Shown here: piece by piece, positions 52,753-62,093 of the stretch
How the letters are laid out: each line of letters starts with the position of its first letter
How positions within the stretch are numbered: the stretch's first letter is position 1
Origin: DATBSL01 sp963729875
Lineage (GTDB): Bacteria; Acidobacteriota; Vicinamibacteria; Fen-336
DNA length: 64,000 nucleotides
NCBI GenBank assembly: GCA_963729875.1
Contig: CAVSPR010000002.1
Coordinates: 434,001 to 498,000 of the forward strand
Direction: 5' to 3'
Made by a program: the position numbers and the translations under genes
Notes under the pieces: model-generated
Database searches by the model: none
Seen by the model: only the letters and a program-made list of their open reading frames with translations
What the model was told of the DNA's origin: nothing

Positions 52753-53977
52753 TTGGCCGAGATCCAGCCGTTCGCGGGTGTCCGGTACCGTGGCGTCGAC
52801 CTCGCGCGCGTGCTGGCCCCGCCGTATGACGTCATCCCGCCGGCCTACCAGGACGAGCTCTACGCGCGCGACCCGCACAACATCGTGCGGGTGATCCTGA
52901 ACCGCACGCCCGGCAACGCCGGGTACGCGGAGGCGGGGGAGACGTACCGTCGCTGGCGGGCCGGGGGGGTCCTCGAAGCGGACGCCGCGCCGGCCCTGTA
53001 CGTGCTCGAGCAGTCGTTCGTGGAGGCGGGCCGGACGCTGCACCGCTTCGGTCTGCTCGCCCGCTTCCGGGCGGAGGACCCCGAGCGTCGCGTGATCCTG
53101 CCCCACGAGCACACCCGGGCGGCGGCCAAGGAGGACCGGTGGCGGGTCCTCGACGCCACCAAGGCCAACTTCAGCCCGATCTTCCTGATGTTCCCCGACC
53201 CCGCGGCGCAGCTTCACCGCCCTCGTGGCTGGAGTGATCGCCCAGGAGCCAACCGCCCCGTACACCGACGACGGCGGCGTCGGCCACCGGGTGTGGCGCG
53301 TCGAGGAACCGGGCCTCGTCGGCCGCTTCCAGGCGCTCCTCGCCGGGGTGAAGGCGTACATCGCGGACGGCCACCACCGCCACGCGACGGCGCTGCGCTA
53401 CCGCGACGCCGTCGGGCCCGACGGGGCCTGGACGCTCGGCTACTTCACGCCGATGGACGCGCCGGGCCTGCTCGTCCTGCCGTACCACCGCCTCCTCTCC
53501 GAAGGACCGTCGCTCGAAGATGCGAGTAGGCGCCTCGGCGGCCCCTTCCAGCTCACGCCGCGGGAGAACGCCGCGACGGCCGCCGCCTTCGTGGCGGCCT
53601 CGCCCGCCCCCTGGGCCTTCGCCCTCGCCGAGCCGGGGAAGGGAGCCCTGGTGGTCGAGGCGCAGCCTGGCGCGGAGCGCCTGCTCCCGCCCGGGGCCCC
53701 CGCCTGCCTGCGCGCCCTCGACACGTACTTCCTGCACCACGCCGTCCTCGGTCCGCTCCTCGGCGTGCCGGACGGGGCGGTGGGCTACGTGCACTCGCAG
53801 TCGGAGGCGGATGAGGCCGTCGCACGCGGGGGCTGCCGCCTCGCCGCGCTGATGCGCGCGACGCCCGTCCGGCAGATCGTGGACGTGGCCGAGGCGGGCG
53901 AGTCGATGCCGGCCAAGAGCACGTTCTTCCACCCGAAGCTCCCGTCGGGTCTCGTCATCCACCCGCTCGTCGCCTGA
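52753..53977 (+). CDS. DUF1015-family protein (frameshifted near 53210)
   Basis: About 407 residues after joining. Conserved blocks of the family are VLAPPYDVIPP, NIVRVILNR, ILPHEHTRAAAKEDRW, YIADGHHRHATALRY and FHPKLPSGLVIHPL at the end. Function unknown, although it is widespread. The frame changes near 53210, between PDPAAQ and TALVAGVIAQ. TTG 52753 follows a GGAGG site and matches the family N-terminus; an ATG at 52711 in the same frame is the alternative. It lies 11 bases before the cysteine hydrolase gene. Confidence 0.88.
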
Positions 53978-53988
53978 GGGAGCCGCGC

Positions 53989-54996
53989 ATGAGCCTCCCC
54001 CTTCCCCCGTTCTTCGATCCCGCGGCCGCGGGCCGCGTCTACCGCGTGCCGTACCAGGAGCGTGCCGACCAGGCGCTCGAGTGGGCGTCCCGCCACGGGA
54101 TCCGTCCCGCGGCCGGAGACGGGAGGCGCACCGCGCTGCTCCTCGTCGACGTGCAGAACACGTTCTGCCTGCCCGAGTTCGAGCTCTTCGTGGCGGGCCG
54201 CTCGGGCCGCGGCGCGATCGAGGACTGCGGGCGGATCGCCTCCTTCCTCTACCGCAACCTCGACCGCATCACGCAGGTGGTGGTGACCCTCGACACGCAC
54301 ACGGCGGCACAGATCTTCCACCCCCTGTTCTGGGTGGGACGAGACGGCGCGCACCCCCCGCCCCACACGGTGATCACCCACGCCGACGTGGAGAGTGGCC
54401 GCTGGCGGGTGAACCCCGACCTCGCCCCGGCCGTCGCGCCCCGCGCGGGCTTCGAAGTCGGGGCCTGGGCCCTCCACTACGCCCGCCGGCTCGCCGAGGG
54501 GGGCAAGTACCCGCTCGTCGTGTGGCCGTACCACTCGATGGTCGGGGGCATCGGCCACGCGCTGGTGTCGGCCGTGGAGGAGGCCGTCTTCTTCCACGCG
54601 ATCGCCCGGCAGACGCGGACCCGGGCGGAGGTCAAGGGGCAGAACCCCCTCACCGAGAACTACTCGGTCCTCCGGCCGGAGGTGATGGAGGACGCGTCGG
54701 GCACTCCCATCGACTCTCCGAACCGGGCCCTCGTCGAGCACCTGCTGTCCTTCGACACCGTGATCGTGGCCGGCGAGGCGAAGAGCCACTGCGTGGAGTG
54801 GACGGTCGAGGACCTGCTGGCGGAGATCCGCGCCCGCGACGCGCGGCTCGCGGAGAGGGTCGTCCTCCTCGACGACTGCATGTCGCCGGTCGTGGTGCCG
54901 GGGGTCGCGGACTTCACCGACGCGGCCGAGGCGGCCTTCGCCCGCTTCGCCGCCGCCGGCATGCGACGGCGGCTCTCCACCGACCCTCTCGAGTAG
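53989..54996 (+). CDS. Isochorismatase-family cysteine hydrolase
   Basis: 335 residues, longer than most family members (about 200). ALLLVDVQNTFCLPE gives the catalytic Asp; the Cys is in VAGEAKSHCVEWTVEDL, with GH-rich metal-type residues TLDTHTAAQIFHP in between. Nicotinamidases and related amidases share this layout, but the insert at about 100-190 (WPYHSMVGGIGHAL) and long C-terminus point to another substrate. Follows DUF1015 by 11 bases, so the two are likely co-transcribed. Confidence 0.88.
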   Translation: MSLPLPPFFDPAAAGRVYRVPYQERADQALEWASRHGIRPAAGDGRRTALLLVDVQNTFCLPEFELFVAGRSGRGAIEDCGRIASFLYRNLDRITQVVVTLDTHTAAQIFHPLFWVGRDGAHPPPHTVITHADVESGRWRVNPDLAPAVAPRAGFEVGAWALHYARRLAEGGKYPLVVWPYHSMVGGIGHALVSAVEEAVFFHAIARQTRTRAEVKGQNPLTENYSVLRPEVMEDASGTPIDSPNRALVEHLLSFDTVIVAGEAKSHCVEWTVEDLLAEIRARDARLAERVVLLDDCMSPVVVPGVADFTDAAEAAFARFAAAGMRRRLSTDPLE

Positions 54997-55009
54997 CGGG
55001 GCGGCCCGC

Positions 55010-55768
55010 TCAGGCGAGCAGGCCGTCGGCGATCGCGTCGATGAGCACGCCGGGGCGGTTCGAGCCGACGCCGTAGAGGCCGAATCGCGCGAGCGGCCGC
55101 AGCTCCTCCGGCTCGTCCACCACCCAGGTGGCGAGCTTCAGGCCGGCGGCGTGGACGCGCTCGGCGAGAGCCTCGTCGACCTGGCTCTTGTGGGGCATGA
55201 CGAGCTCGCAGGAGGCGTCGCGGGCGGCGGCGAGGACCTCGTCGGCGGTCGTGCGCCCGAAGAGCCGGCCCCGCGTCAGCTCCGGGGCGAGGGACGCGAG
55301 GCGGAGGATCGCCCGGTGGTCGAAGGAGATGAGGGCCACCGCGCCCACCATCCCCGCCCGCCGGACCTCCTGGACCACGCGGGCCTCGACGCCCCCTTCC
55401 GCGTCCTCCGTGACCGACTCCGTCTTGATCTCGACGAGCACGCGGGCCCGCTCGCGCAGGAGGGCGAGCGCCTCGGAGAGCAGCGGCACCCGCTCGCCGG
55501 CGAACGCCGTCCCGAACCGGTCGGGGTAGCCGGCGGACGCCGCGCGCACGGCGCCGAGCGCCATGCGGCGCACGTCGCCGCGGCCGCTGGTGGTCCGGTC
55601 GAGGGTGGGGTCGTGGATGACGATCACGTGGCCGTCCGCGGTGAGCTGGACGTCGAGCTCGACGAGGACGGCCCCGACCTCGAGGGCACCCGCGAAGGCG
55701 GCCAGCGTGTTCTCGGGCCGGTGCGCGGAGTCGCCGCGGTGGGCGATGACGAGGGGAGGTGGCCCCAC
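55010..55768 (-). CDS. ugpQ: Glycerophosphodiester phosphodiesterase
   Basis: 252 residues from GTG 55768. Hydrolyses glycerophosphodiesters to glycerol 3-phosphate and an alcohol. IAHRGDSAHRPENTL supplies the His-Arg and Glu; ELDVQLTADGHVIVIHDPTLDRTT the second His and Asp. No signal peptide, so it is the cytosolic UgpQ type. Five bases after the HD-GYP stop, fourth gene of a minus-strand phosphoesterase group. Confidence 0.92.
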   Translation of the reverse strand: MGPPPLVIAHRGDSAHRPENTLAAFAGALEVGAVLVELDVQLTADGHVIVIHDPTLDRTTSGRGDVRRMALGAVRAASAGYPDRFGTAFAGERVPLLSEALALLRERARVLVEIKTESVTEDAEGGVEARVVQEVRRAGMVGAVALISFDHRAILRLASLAPELTRGRLFGRTTADEVLAAARDASCELVMPHKSQVDEALAERVHAAGLKLATWVVDEPEELRPLARFGLYGVGSNRPGVLIDAIADGLLA

Positions 55769-55773
55769 CGGGG

Positions 55774-57777
55774 TCAGGCTCTCGCCTTGAGCCGGGCCTT
55801 GAACTCCGGCAGCTCGAAGAGCCTCGCCTCCAGGAACACGTCGAGGAGGTCCCGGTCCAGCTTTCCGTCCGTCGCTTCCTCCTGGAGGATCGCCCGGGCC
55901 CGCTCCGGCGAGACCGACTTCTTGTAGGGACGGTCCCAGGCGACGAGCGCGTCGTAGATGTCCGCGATCGTCATCATGCGGGACTGCAGGGGAATGTCGT
56001 CTTTTCCCCGGAGCCCGCGCGGGTAGCCCGAGCCGTCGAGCTTCTCGTGGTGGGCCCAGGCGATCTCGGGAATGCGCCGCAGCTCGCCGGTCCACGGGAT
56101 CTTCTGAAGGAACTCGTAGGTGTGCGAGACGTGGCTCTCGATCCGGCGCCGTTCCTTGTCGGACAGGCTGCCCTTGCGTATCGACAAGGTCTCGATCTCG
56201 TCCGCGGTCAGGAAGGGTCCCTCGGCCCAGGCCTCCACCGGGAACTCCTCCTCGGCCTCGTGGTTCGCGAATCGCTCGCGCGCAGGGAGGTTCATGACCG
56301 CCCGGAAGGTGTCTTCCTCGACCACGGTCGGCTCGTTCGCGCTCAGCACCGCCTGGAGAATGCGCTCCACCTCGGCGCGGCGCCGCGCGTGCACCGCGTC
56401 GATAGCGGCGAGGCGGTCAGCCTCGAGCCGGCCCGACTCCAGGGCCTCGAGCCGGGCCCGGAGGTGGTCGGCCTCGATGCTCTTCAGGATGTAGGCGAAG
56501 CGCTGCCGGATCGCGATCGTCTGCGTGGCGTAGAGCTTCTTTCCCTTCCGCAGGTACTTCTCCTGGACGGCGACTTTGCCGAAGTCGTGGAGGAGCGCGG
56601 CGTAGCGCAGCTCCTCCACCTCGTCCCGCGAGAAGCGGCTCCCGGCGAACGGCCCCGTCGTGGTCCCGTCGACCTTCTCCACGAGGCCCACGGTGAGGAT
56701 GGCCACCCGCTCGGAGTGGCCGGAGGTCGTGGGGTCCCGCTGCTCGACGGCGGAGACCGCGGCGTGGACGAACTCGTCGAAGAGCATCCGGATCCGCTGG
56801 ATGAGGTCGGCGTTCTCGAAGGCCACCGCGGCCTGGCTGGCGAGCGAGGCCACGAGCTTCCGGTCCACCTCCGTGAAGGAGATGACCTGGTCGTCGACCA
56901 GGGAGGCCGACTGAAGCACCGCCTCCGGGTCGCGCTTCTTGTTGATGAGCTGGACGACGCCGATCACGACCTCCTTGTGGTCCTTCATCGGCACGACCAG
57001 CATCGATCTCGAGCGGTAGCCCGATTTCTCGTCGAAGGAGCGGCTGATGGTGTAGGGCGATCCCGGGGAGAGGTCGTAGGCGTCGGCCACGTTCACGGGC
57101 TCGCCGGTGAGGGCGACGTAGCCCGCGATCGACGTCTGGTCGAGCGGGATCGTGAACTCCTGGAAATCGGAGACCGCGACCGAGTCGTTCTGGGGCAGCT
57201 TGAATCGGAGCCGGCTCCCATTCCCGTTGCCGTCCGGCGCCGGCTCGACGAGGTAGAGGCTCCCCGCGTCCGCTACGGTGATCTCGCGACTCTTCTGGAG
57301 GATCAGCGCGAGCAGCTTGTCGATGTCGCGTTCCGCGGAGAGCGCCACACCGATCTGGTTGAGCTGGCTGAGCTCCTCGCCCCTCCGGTCGTAGGCTTTC
57401 TCGATCTGCCGGATCGCGCTGCGCCGGGTCAGGGACTCGACGGCCCGCTCCAGCTTGTGGCGCAGGCGTACCGGGGTGACCGGCCGGAGGAGCAGGTCGT
57501 CCACGAACGGGAGCCGGCGCAGCACCGCGTCGCTGTCGGCCGCGTCGGCGACGGCGACGATCGCGGCCTTGTCCGCCCCGCCGCTGCGCAGCCAGGCTTC
57601 GATCGCCGGCTGCTCGGCCTCGAGGAGGCGCGGGTCAGCCACCACCAGGGCGGACTTCTTCCCGTCGAGCGCCGCCTGCAGGCCCGCGAGCGAGCGGACC
57701 TCCTCGGGCCGGAGGCTGGCGGGCAAGTCCCCGGGGAGCATGTCACGGGTGTCGCCCCAGATCAGGAGGTAGGCCAT
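55774..57777 (-). CDS. HD-GYP phosphodiesterase with GAF and degenerate receiver-like domain
   Basis: 667 residues. Residues 1-115 look like a receiver that has lost its phosphoacceptor motif; a GAF domain follows (about 140-320). The HD-GYP domain has HDFGKVAVQEKYL and HHEKLDGSGYPRGL, all metal residues kept, so it should cleave cyclic di-GMP. About 120 extra, mostly helical residues lie between HDFGK and the SHVSHTYEFL helix, as in one proteobacterial subgroup. ATG 57777. It sits after a sulfatase-like lipoprotein and a HAD phosphatase in one minus-strand run. Confidence 0.9.
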   Translation of the reverse strand: MAYLLIWGDTRDMLPGDLPASLRPEEVRSLAGLQAALDGKKSALVVADPRLLEAEQPAIEAWLRSGGADKAAIVAVADAADSDAVLRRLPFVDDLLLRPVTPVRLRHKLERAVESLTRRSAIRQIEKAYDRRGEELSQLNQIGVALSAERDIDKLLALILQKSREITVADAGSLYLVEPAPDGNGNGSRLRFKLPQNDSVAVSDFQEFTIPLDQTSIAGYVALTGEPVNVADAYDLSPGSPYTISRSFDEKSGYRSRSMLVVPMKDHKEVVIGVVQLINKKRDPEAVLQSASLVDDQVISFTEVDRKLVASLASQAAVAFENADLIQRIRMLFDEFVHAAVSAVEQRDPTTSGHSERVAILTVGLVEKVDGTTTGPFAGSRFSRDEVEELRYAALLHDFGKVAVQEKYLRKGKKLYATQTIAIRQRFAYILKSIEADHLRARLEALESGRLEADRLAAIDAVHARRRAEVERILQAVLSANEPTVVEEDTFRAVMNLPARERFANHEAEEEFPVEAWAEGPFLTADEIETLSIRKGSLSDKERRRIESHVSHTYEFLQKIPWTGELRRIPEIAWAHHEKLDGSGYPRGLRGKDDIPLQSRMMTIADIYDALVAWDRPYKKSVSPERARAILQEEATDGKLDRDLLDVFLEARLFELPEFKARLKARA

Positions 57778-57825
57778 GGGCTTTCAGGGGGAGGGACGCC
57801 GCAAGCGTAGCACAGTGGAGATGGC

Positions 57826-58479
57826 TCAGGCGCCCGCGAGTGAGACGAGATCGCGGGGGTCGTCGATCAGGAGGTCCGGCCCCGCCGAGCGCAGCTCCCG
57901 GGGGTGGAAGCCCCACGTGACCCCCGCGACCCGGACCCCGGCCGCGCGGCCGGCGCCGACGTCGGTCGCGGAGTCGCCGATCATCCAGGTCGCGCCGGGC
58001 GTCCCGTCGAGCTCGGCCATCAGCCGAAGGAGCCCGGCCGGGTCGGGCTTGCGCGAGGGGACGTCGCCTCCCCCCACGACGCGAGCGAACCGCGCGCCGA
58101 CGCCCAGCCCCTCCAGGATCGCCCGGCTCATGTCTCCGGGCTTGTTGGTCAGGACGGCCAGCGTCGCGCCCCGCAGCGCGTCGAGGGCGTCCGCGATGCC
58201 CGGGTACAGGCGCGTGGTGTCGAGGAGGCGCTCCCGGTAGCACTCGAGGTAGACGCTCAGCACGTCGTCGGGCGAGAGATCGAGCCCGACGTGGTGCAGG
58301 CAGCGCTCGACGAGGAGCCGCGCTCCCTCGCCGACGAAGGAGAGGATTGCCGGCATCGGGATCTCCGGGCTGCCCGGAGCCAGCCGGCCGATCGCCGCGT
58401 TCGTCGCCGCCGCGATGTCTCGCGAGGAGTCGACGAGCGTGCCGTCGAGGTCGAAGACGAGGAGCGGAGCCAAGAGCAC
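57826..58479 (-). CDS. gph: HAD-superfamily phosphoglycolate phosphatase-like
   Basis: 217 residues. Removes phosphate from 2-phosphoglycolate or a similar sugar phosphate. Motif I is FDLDGTLVDSS (nucleophile and acid Asp), motif II VLTNKPGD, motif III KPDP and motif IV MIGDSATDVGAGRAAG. Helical cap between I and II is of the beta-PGM type. GTG 58479 starts 1 base after the previous gene ends, so translation is coupled. Substrate assignment is by similarity only. Confidence 0.88.
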   Translation of the reverse strand: MLLAPLLVFDLDGTLVDSSRDIAAATNAAIGRLAPGSPEIPMPAILSFVGEGARLLVERCLHHVGLDLSPDDVLSVYLECYRERLLDTTRLYPGIADALDALRGATLAVLTNKPGDMSRAILEGLGVGARFARVVGGGDVPSRKPDPAGLLRLMAELDGTPGATWMIGDSATDVGAGRAAGVRVAGVTWGFHPRELRSAGPDLLIDDPRDLVSLAGA

Positions 58480-58480
58480 C

Positions 58481-60668
58481 TTACCCCGGGCCGACGTAGC
58501 CGAGCGCCTTCAGCCGCTCGCGGTTCTCGGGGTCGAGCTCTTGAATCGTGCGGCCGGGGGGCAGGGCGAGCCAGACGCGCACCCCCCCTCCAGCCGCGGA
58601 CGGGGCGGCGAAGAGGTGGATGCCCCGGTCGGCCTCCGTCTCCGACTCGATGTCGGGAAGACGGAACGGGAACTCGCCCGGACGGAAGGAGCCCTCGCCC
58701 ACCGACACGTCCGTCGGTCGCAGCGGCCGGCCGTCCCGCGTTCCCGACAGCGTCACGGGGGCCCCGACCGGGCGCACCGTGAAGCTGATCTCCCGCGGCG
58801 CGCCGGGACGGGGTTGCAGCGCGAGCTCCAGCCAGCGCCCGTTTCCGCCCAGCGTCGAACGCTCCTGGGGGCCGAGGCCGGTCGCCTCCACCCCCTCGAG
58901 CCATCCCCGGGCCTCCAGCTTGAGGGCGAATCGGCCGGGGGCCGCCACCTGGACCACGTAGCGGAACGGGTTGGGCGACATGCCGGCCTCGGCCTGCGCC
59001 TGCAGGGTGCGCACGCGCTGGTTGTGCCTCTCGGCGAGGCTCGTCTTCTCTCCCGGGTCCTGGTGAAGGTCGAAGTACAGCTCGTCGTCGTCCGGGCTGA
59101 AGCGGCGGATGTACTTGTCGCCGTCCGTCCGCACGCCGTGGGCGACGAAGCCCCGGTGGGAGATCTCGGCGAGCGCCGGCCGCGGCTTCGTCCCACCGGC
59201 CAGCACCCGCTGGAGGGGCTCGCCCATCAGGTCCGAGGCGAGAGGCGCGCCCATCGCCTCGAGCACCGTCGGGACGACGTCGACCCCCTGGACCTGCTCG
59301 GCCACGCGCCGGCCCGCCCCCCGGTTGCCGGGGAACTTCACGACGAGGGGGACGCGGATGAGCTCGTCGAAGAGGCTGCGGCCGTGGAGCCAGAGGCCGT
59401 GGTCGAGGAACTCCTCGCCGTGGTCGGCGAGGAAGACGATGAGCGCGTCCTCGTAGAGGCCGGCCGCCTTCAGCTCCCGGACGAAGCGGCCGAACTCGCG
59501 GTCCCCGAAGGCGATGTCCCCGTCGTACTGGCCGATCATGCGCTCGCGGTCGAGCGGCTCCTTGTAGTCGGTGCGCGGGTCGCGGGCAGGGTGGCCCTCG
59601 GTCGGGAAGGGCTCGAACATCCGGTCGAAGGGCGGGGGCGGCTCGTACGGGACGTGCGGGTCCATCGTGTGGGCGAAGAGAAACGTGGGGAGACCCTGAC
59701 GCGAACGGAGGAAGGCGAGGGCGGCGTCCACCACCACGTCGGCGCCCACGAGCTTGCTCCGCCGGTCCTCCTCCCCGTGGAGGCCCGCGAACACGTCGAA
59801 GCCGCGGTCGAACTCCGACTCCGCGCCGTAGATCACCGAGTTGGCGATGGCGGCGCCGGTGGCGAAGCCCCGCTCGTCCAGCCTCTGGGCGACCGTGACG
59901 TTCTGCGGGTCGAGGGGGTCGCGGAGCTGGACGGCGCGGTGCTGGCCGGGCAGTCGCGAGGTGAGGATGGAGGCCACCGACGGCTTCGTCCACGACGCGT
60001 GGACGACCGCCGCGTCGAAGACCACGGCGTCGCGGGCGAAGGCGTCGAGCTCGGGTGTCGTCTTGCGCCCGTAGCCGTAGACCCCGGTGTGGTCCGCGCG
60101 CAGGGTGTCCACGAGATAGACGATCGCGAGAGGGGCCCGACGAGCGACGGTGAGGGCGGGCGTTCCCCACCAGGCCCGCCCGGGGTCTCCGCTCTGCTCG
60201 AAGCCCCGGGTCTCGAGCACGAGCTCGCGACCCGCCCCCGCCCACTTCGAGAGGTCGACGTCGGCCGGCACCCACCCCCTGTGCTCGGGGCGTGCAATCG
60301 GGTCGAGGAGCAGGCTCCAGACGGTGTCTTCGCGGCTCCCTCGCTTCACCTTGGCCACGAACTCCACCCCGGGCCGGTCGTGGAAGCGGGGGTCGATCGC
60401 GCAGGCGAGCTGGAGCCGTCGCGCCCCGCGGGATGTCCACGGCGAAACGCAGCCGGCCGGGCGGCCCGGCCGGGAAGCCGCGGTGGATGACGTCGTTCAG
60501 GCGAAGGCCGCGCCGACCGGCCTCGAGGACGGCCGGGCCTTCCTCGCCGGCTGCTCGGGCCTCGACGAGGCGATCGCCGGCGCCGAGGAGATCCACGGGT
60601 GTTTCGGGTTGGCGGCAGCCGGAAAGGAGGGCGGCGGCGGCCGGCGCCAGAAGGAGGATCGGTCTCAT
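58481..60668 (-). CDS. Sulfatase-fold lipoprotein, Thr-type active site (frameshifted near 60425)
   Basis: About 729 residues. Lipoprotein signal from ATG 60668 (LLLAPAAAALLSGC, lipobox LSGC). After one missing base near 60425, the alkaline-phosphatase/sulfatase fold follows: LVDTLRADHTGVYGYG, HASWTKPSVASILTSRLPG, HTMDPHVPY, ADHGEEFLDHGLWLHG. The nucleophile position in SWTKPS holds Thr, not the Cys/Ser that is turned into formylglycine in true sulfatases, so a phosphotransferase or phosphodiesterase is likelier. The last 200 residues form an unassigned beta-rich tail. Confidence 0.85.
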
Positions 60669-60736
60669 CACGCGAACAGGCCACGCTAGCACGGCCGCGC
60701 GGTGCGGCCAAACCGGGTTGTGCTAAGGTCGCGAGC

Positions 60737-62093
60737 GTGTCCTCGTCCTTCCGCCGGGGCCTGCTGGCCCTGACCCTGGCCGGGCTCGCGGTGCGGCTCG
60801 TCTGGCTGGCCCTCGAGCCGCCCACCTTCCCGGTGGCCGACGAGACCATGTGGCTGACCTGGGGCTCCGAGAACCTCCCCTCGCCCGAGGTCGGCTTCTC
60901 GCCCCTGCGCCTGCGGTTCATCTTCCACCCGCCGCTCTACCTCTACTTCGTCGGCGGGCTGTTCACGCTGTTCGGGAGCCTCGTCGCGGTCCAGGTCGCG
61001 CAGTGCCTCGCCGGGGCCCTGCTCGTGCCCGCGCTGGGGCTCGCCGGGCGGCGTGCCTTCGGCGAGCGGGCGGGCCTCCTCGCGGCGGGCATGGCCGCCT
61101 TCTACCCCGAGCTCGTGTGGTTCGCCTCGCACTTCTGGGTCGAGACCGTCTTCACGGTCCTGCTGTGGTGGGCGATGGAGCGCCTGCTCGCGGCCGACGC
61201 CGAGGGCTCGACGCGCGCCGCCGCGGTCTCCGGCCTGCTCTGGGGCCTCGCCGTCCTCACCCGCGAGACGGTGCTCTACTTCCTCCCCGTGGCCGCCCTG
61301 TGGCTCGCGTGGCGGCGCGCGGGGGGCGCCCGGCGCGCGGCCTGGCTTGCTCGCGGTGTCGGTGCTCGTGGTCGCACCCTGGACGCTGCGCAACTGGCTG
61401 GTCTTCGACGCCTTCGTGCCGGTGTCCACCTCGGGTGCCCTCAACCTCTGGCAGGGGAACACGCGCCTGAGCCGCCAGGAGGTGTACGAGGAGTACTGGG
61501 CGGTCCACGGGCGCGTCGCCCAGTACGAGCACGCCCGCCGGAGAGCGATCGAGTCGATCCTCGAGCGGCAGCCGCTGTGGATCCTCGAGAAGCTGCGCGA
61601 CGAGATGCCGGCGTTCTGGGCCGCGCACGGCCAGCCGATCGTCCACCTGGAGCGGGGCGCCTACGGCGCCGTCTCCCGGCCGCGGGCGCTCGCGGCCGTG
61701 GCGGTCCTGCTCGTGCCCTACCTCGCGGTGATCGTCCTGTTCGTGGTCGGCGTGGCCGCTGCTGCCGCGGGGCCGCGCGCCGGCGCTCGTGCTCGGGTTC
61801 CTCGCCTTCTACGTGCTGCTCCACGTGGCCGCCCACGGGTACCCCCGCTACCGCCTGCCGGCGATGCCGGCCGTCTTCCTGGTCGCGGCCCACGGATGGG
61901 TCGCCGGCGCGTCCGGCCTCGCGTCGTCCGGCCGCACCGCCTGGCCGCCGCCGCCACCGCGCTCGTGCTCGCCCTCTCCGTCGGCCCAAGCCTCGTGGCC
62001 TGGGTCACGCAGCCCTGGCCCCCGCCGTGGTTCGCCGGGGCCGGCGTCGAGGGCGTGGGGCCCGAGGAAGCGCCGCCGCAGGAGGGGCATTGA
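60737..62093 (+). CDS. GT39/ArnT-like membrane glycosyltransferase (three indels)
   Basis: About 452 residues after joining. Many membrane helices; the first extracytoplasmic loop has VADETMWLTWGSENL, an acidic motif typical of dolichyl/polyprenyl-phosphate-sugar transferases (ArnT/PMT). Later blocks are WFASHFWVETVFTVLLWW, LTRETVLYFLP and APWTLRNWLVF with STSGALNLWQGN. Frame changes near 61345, 61780 and 61930. GTG 60737 lies 7 bases after a TAAGGT box. Would move a lipid-linked sugar onto a lipid or protein on the outer face of the inner membrane. Confidence 0.82.
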
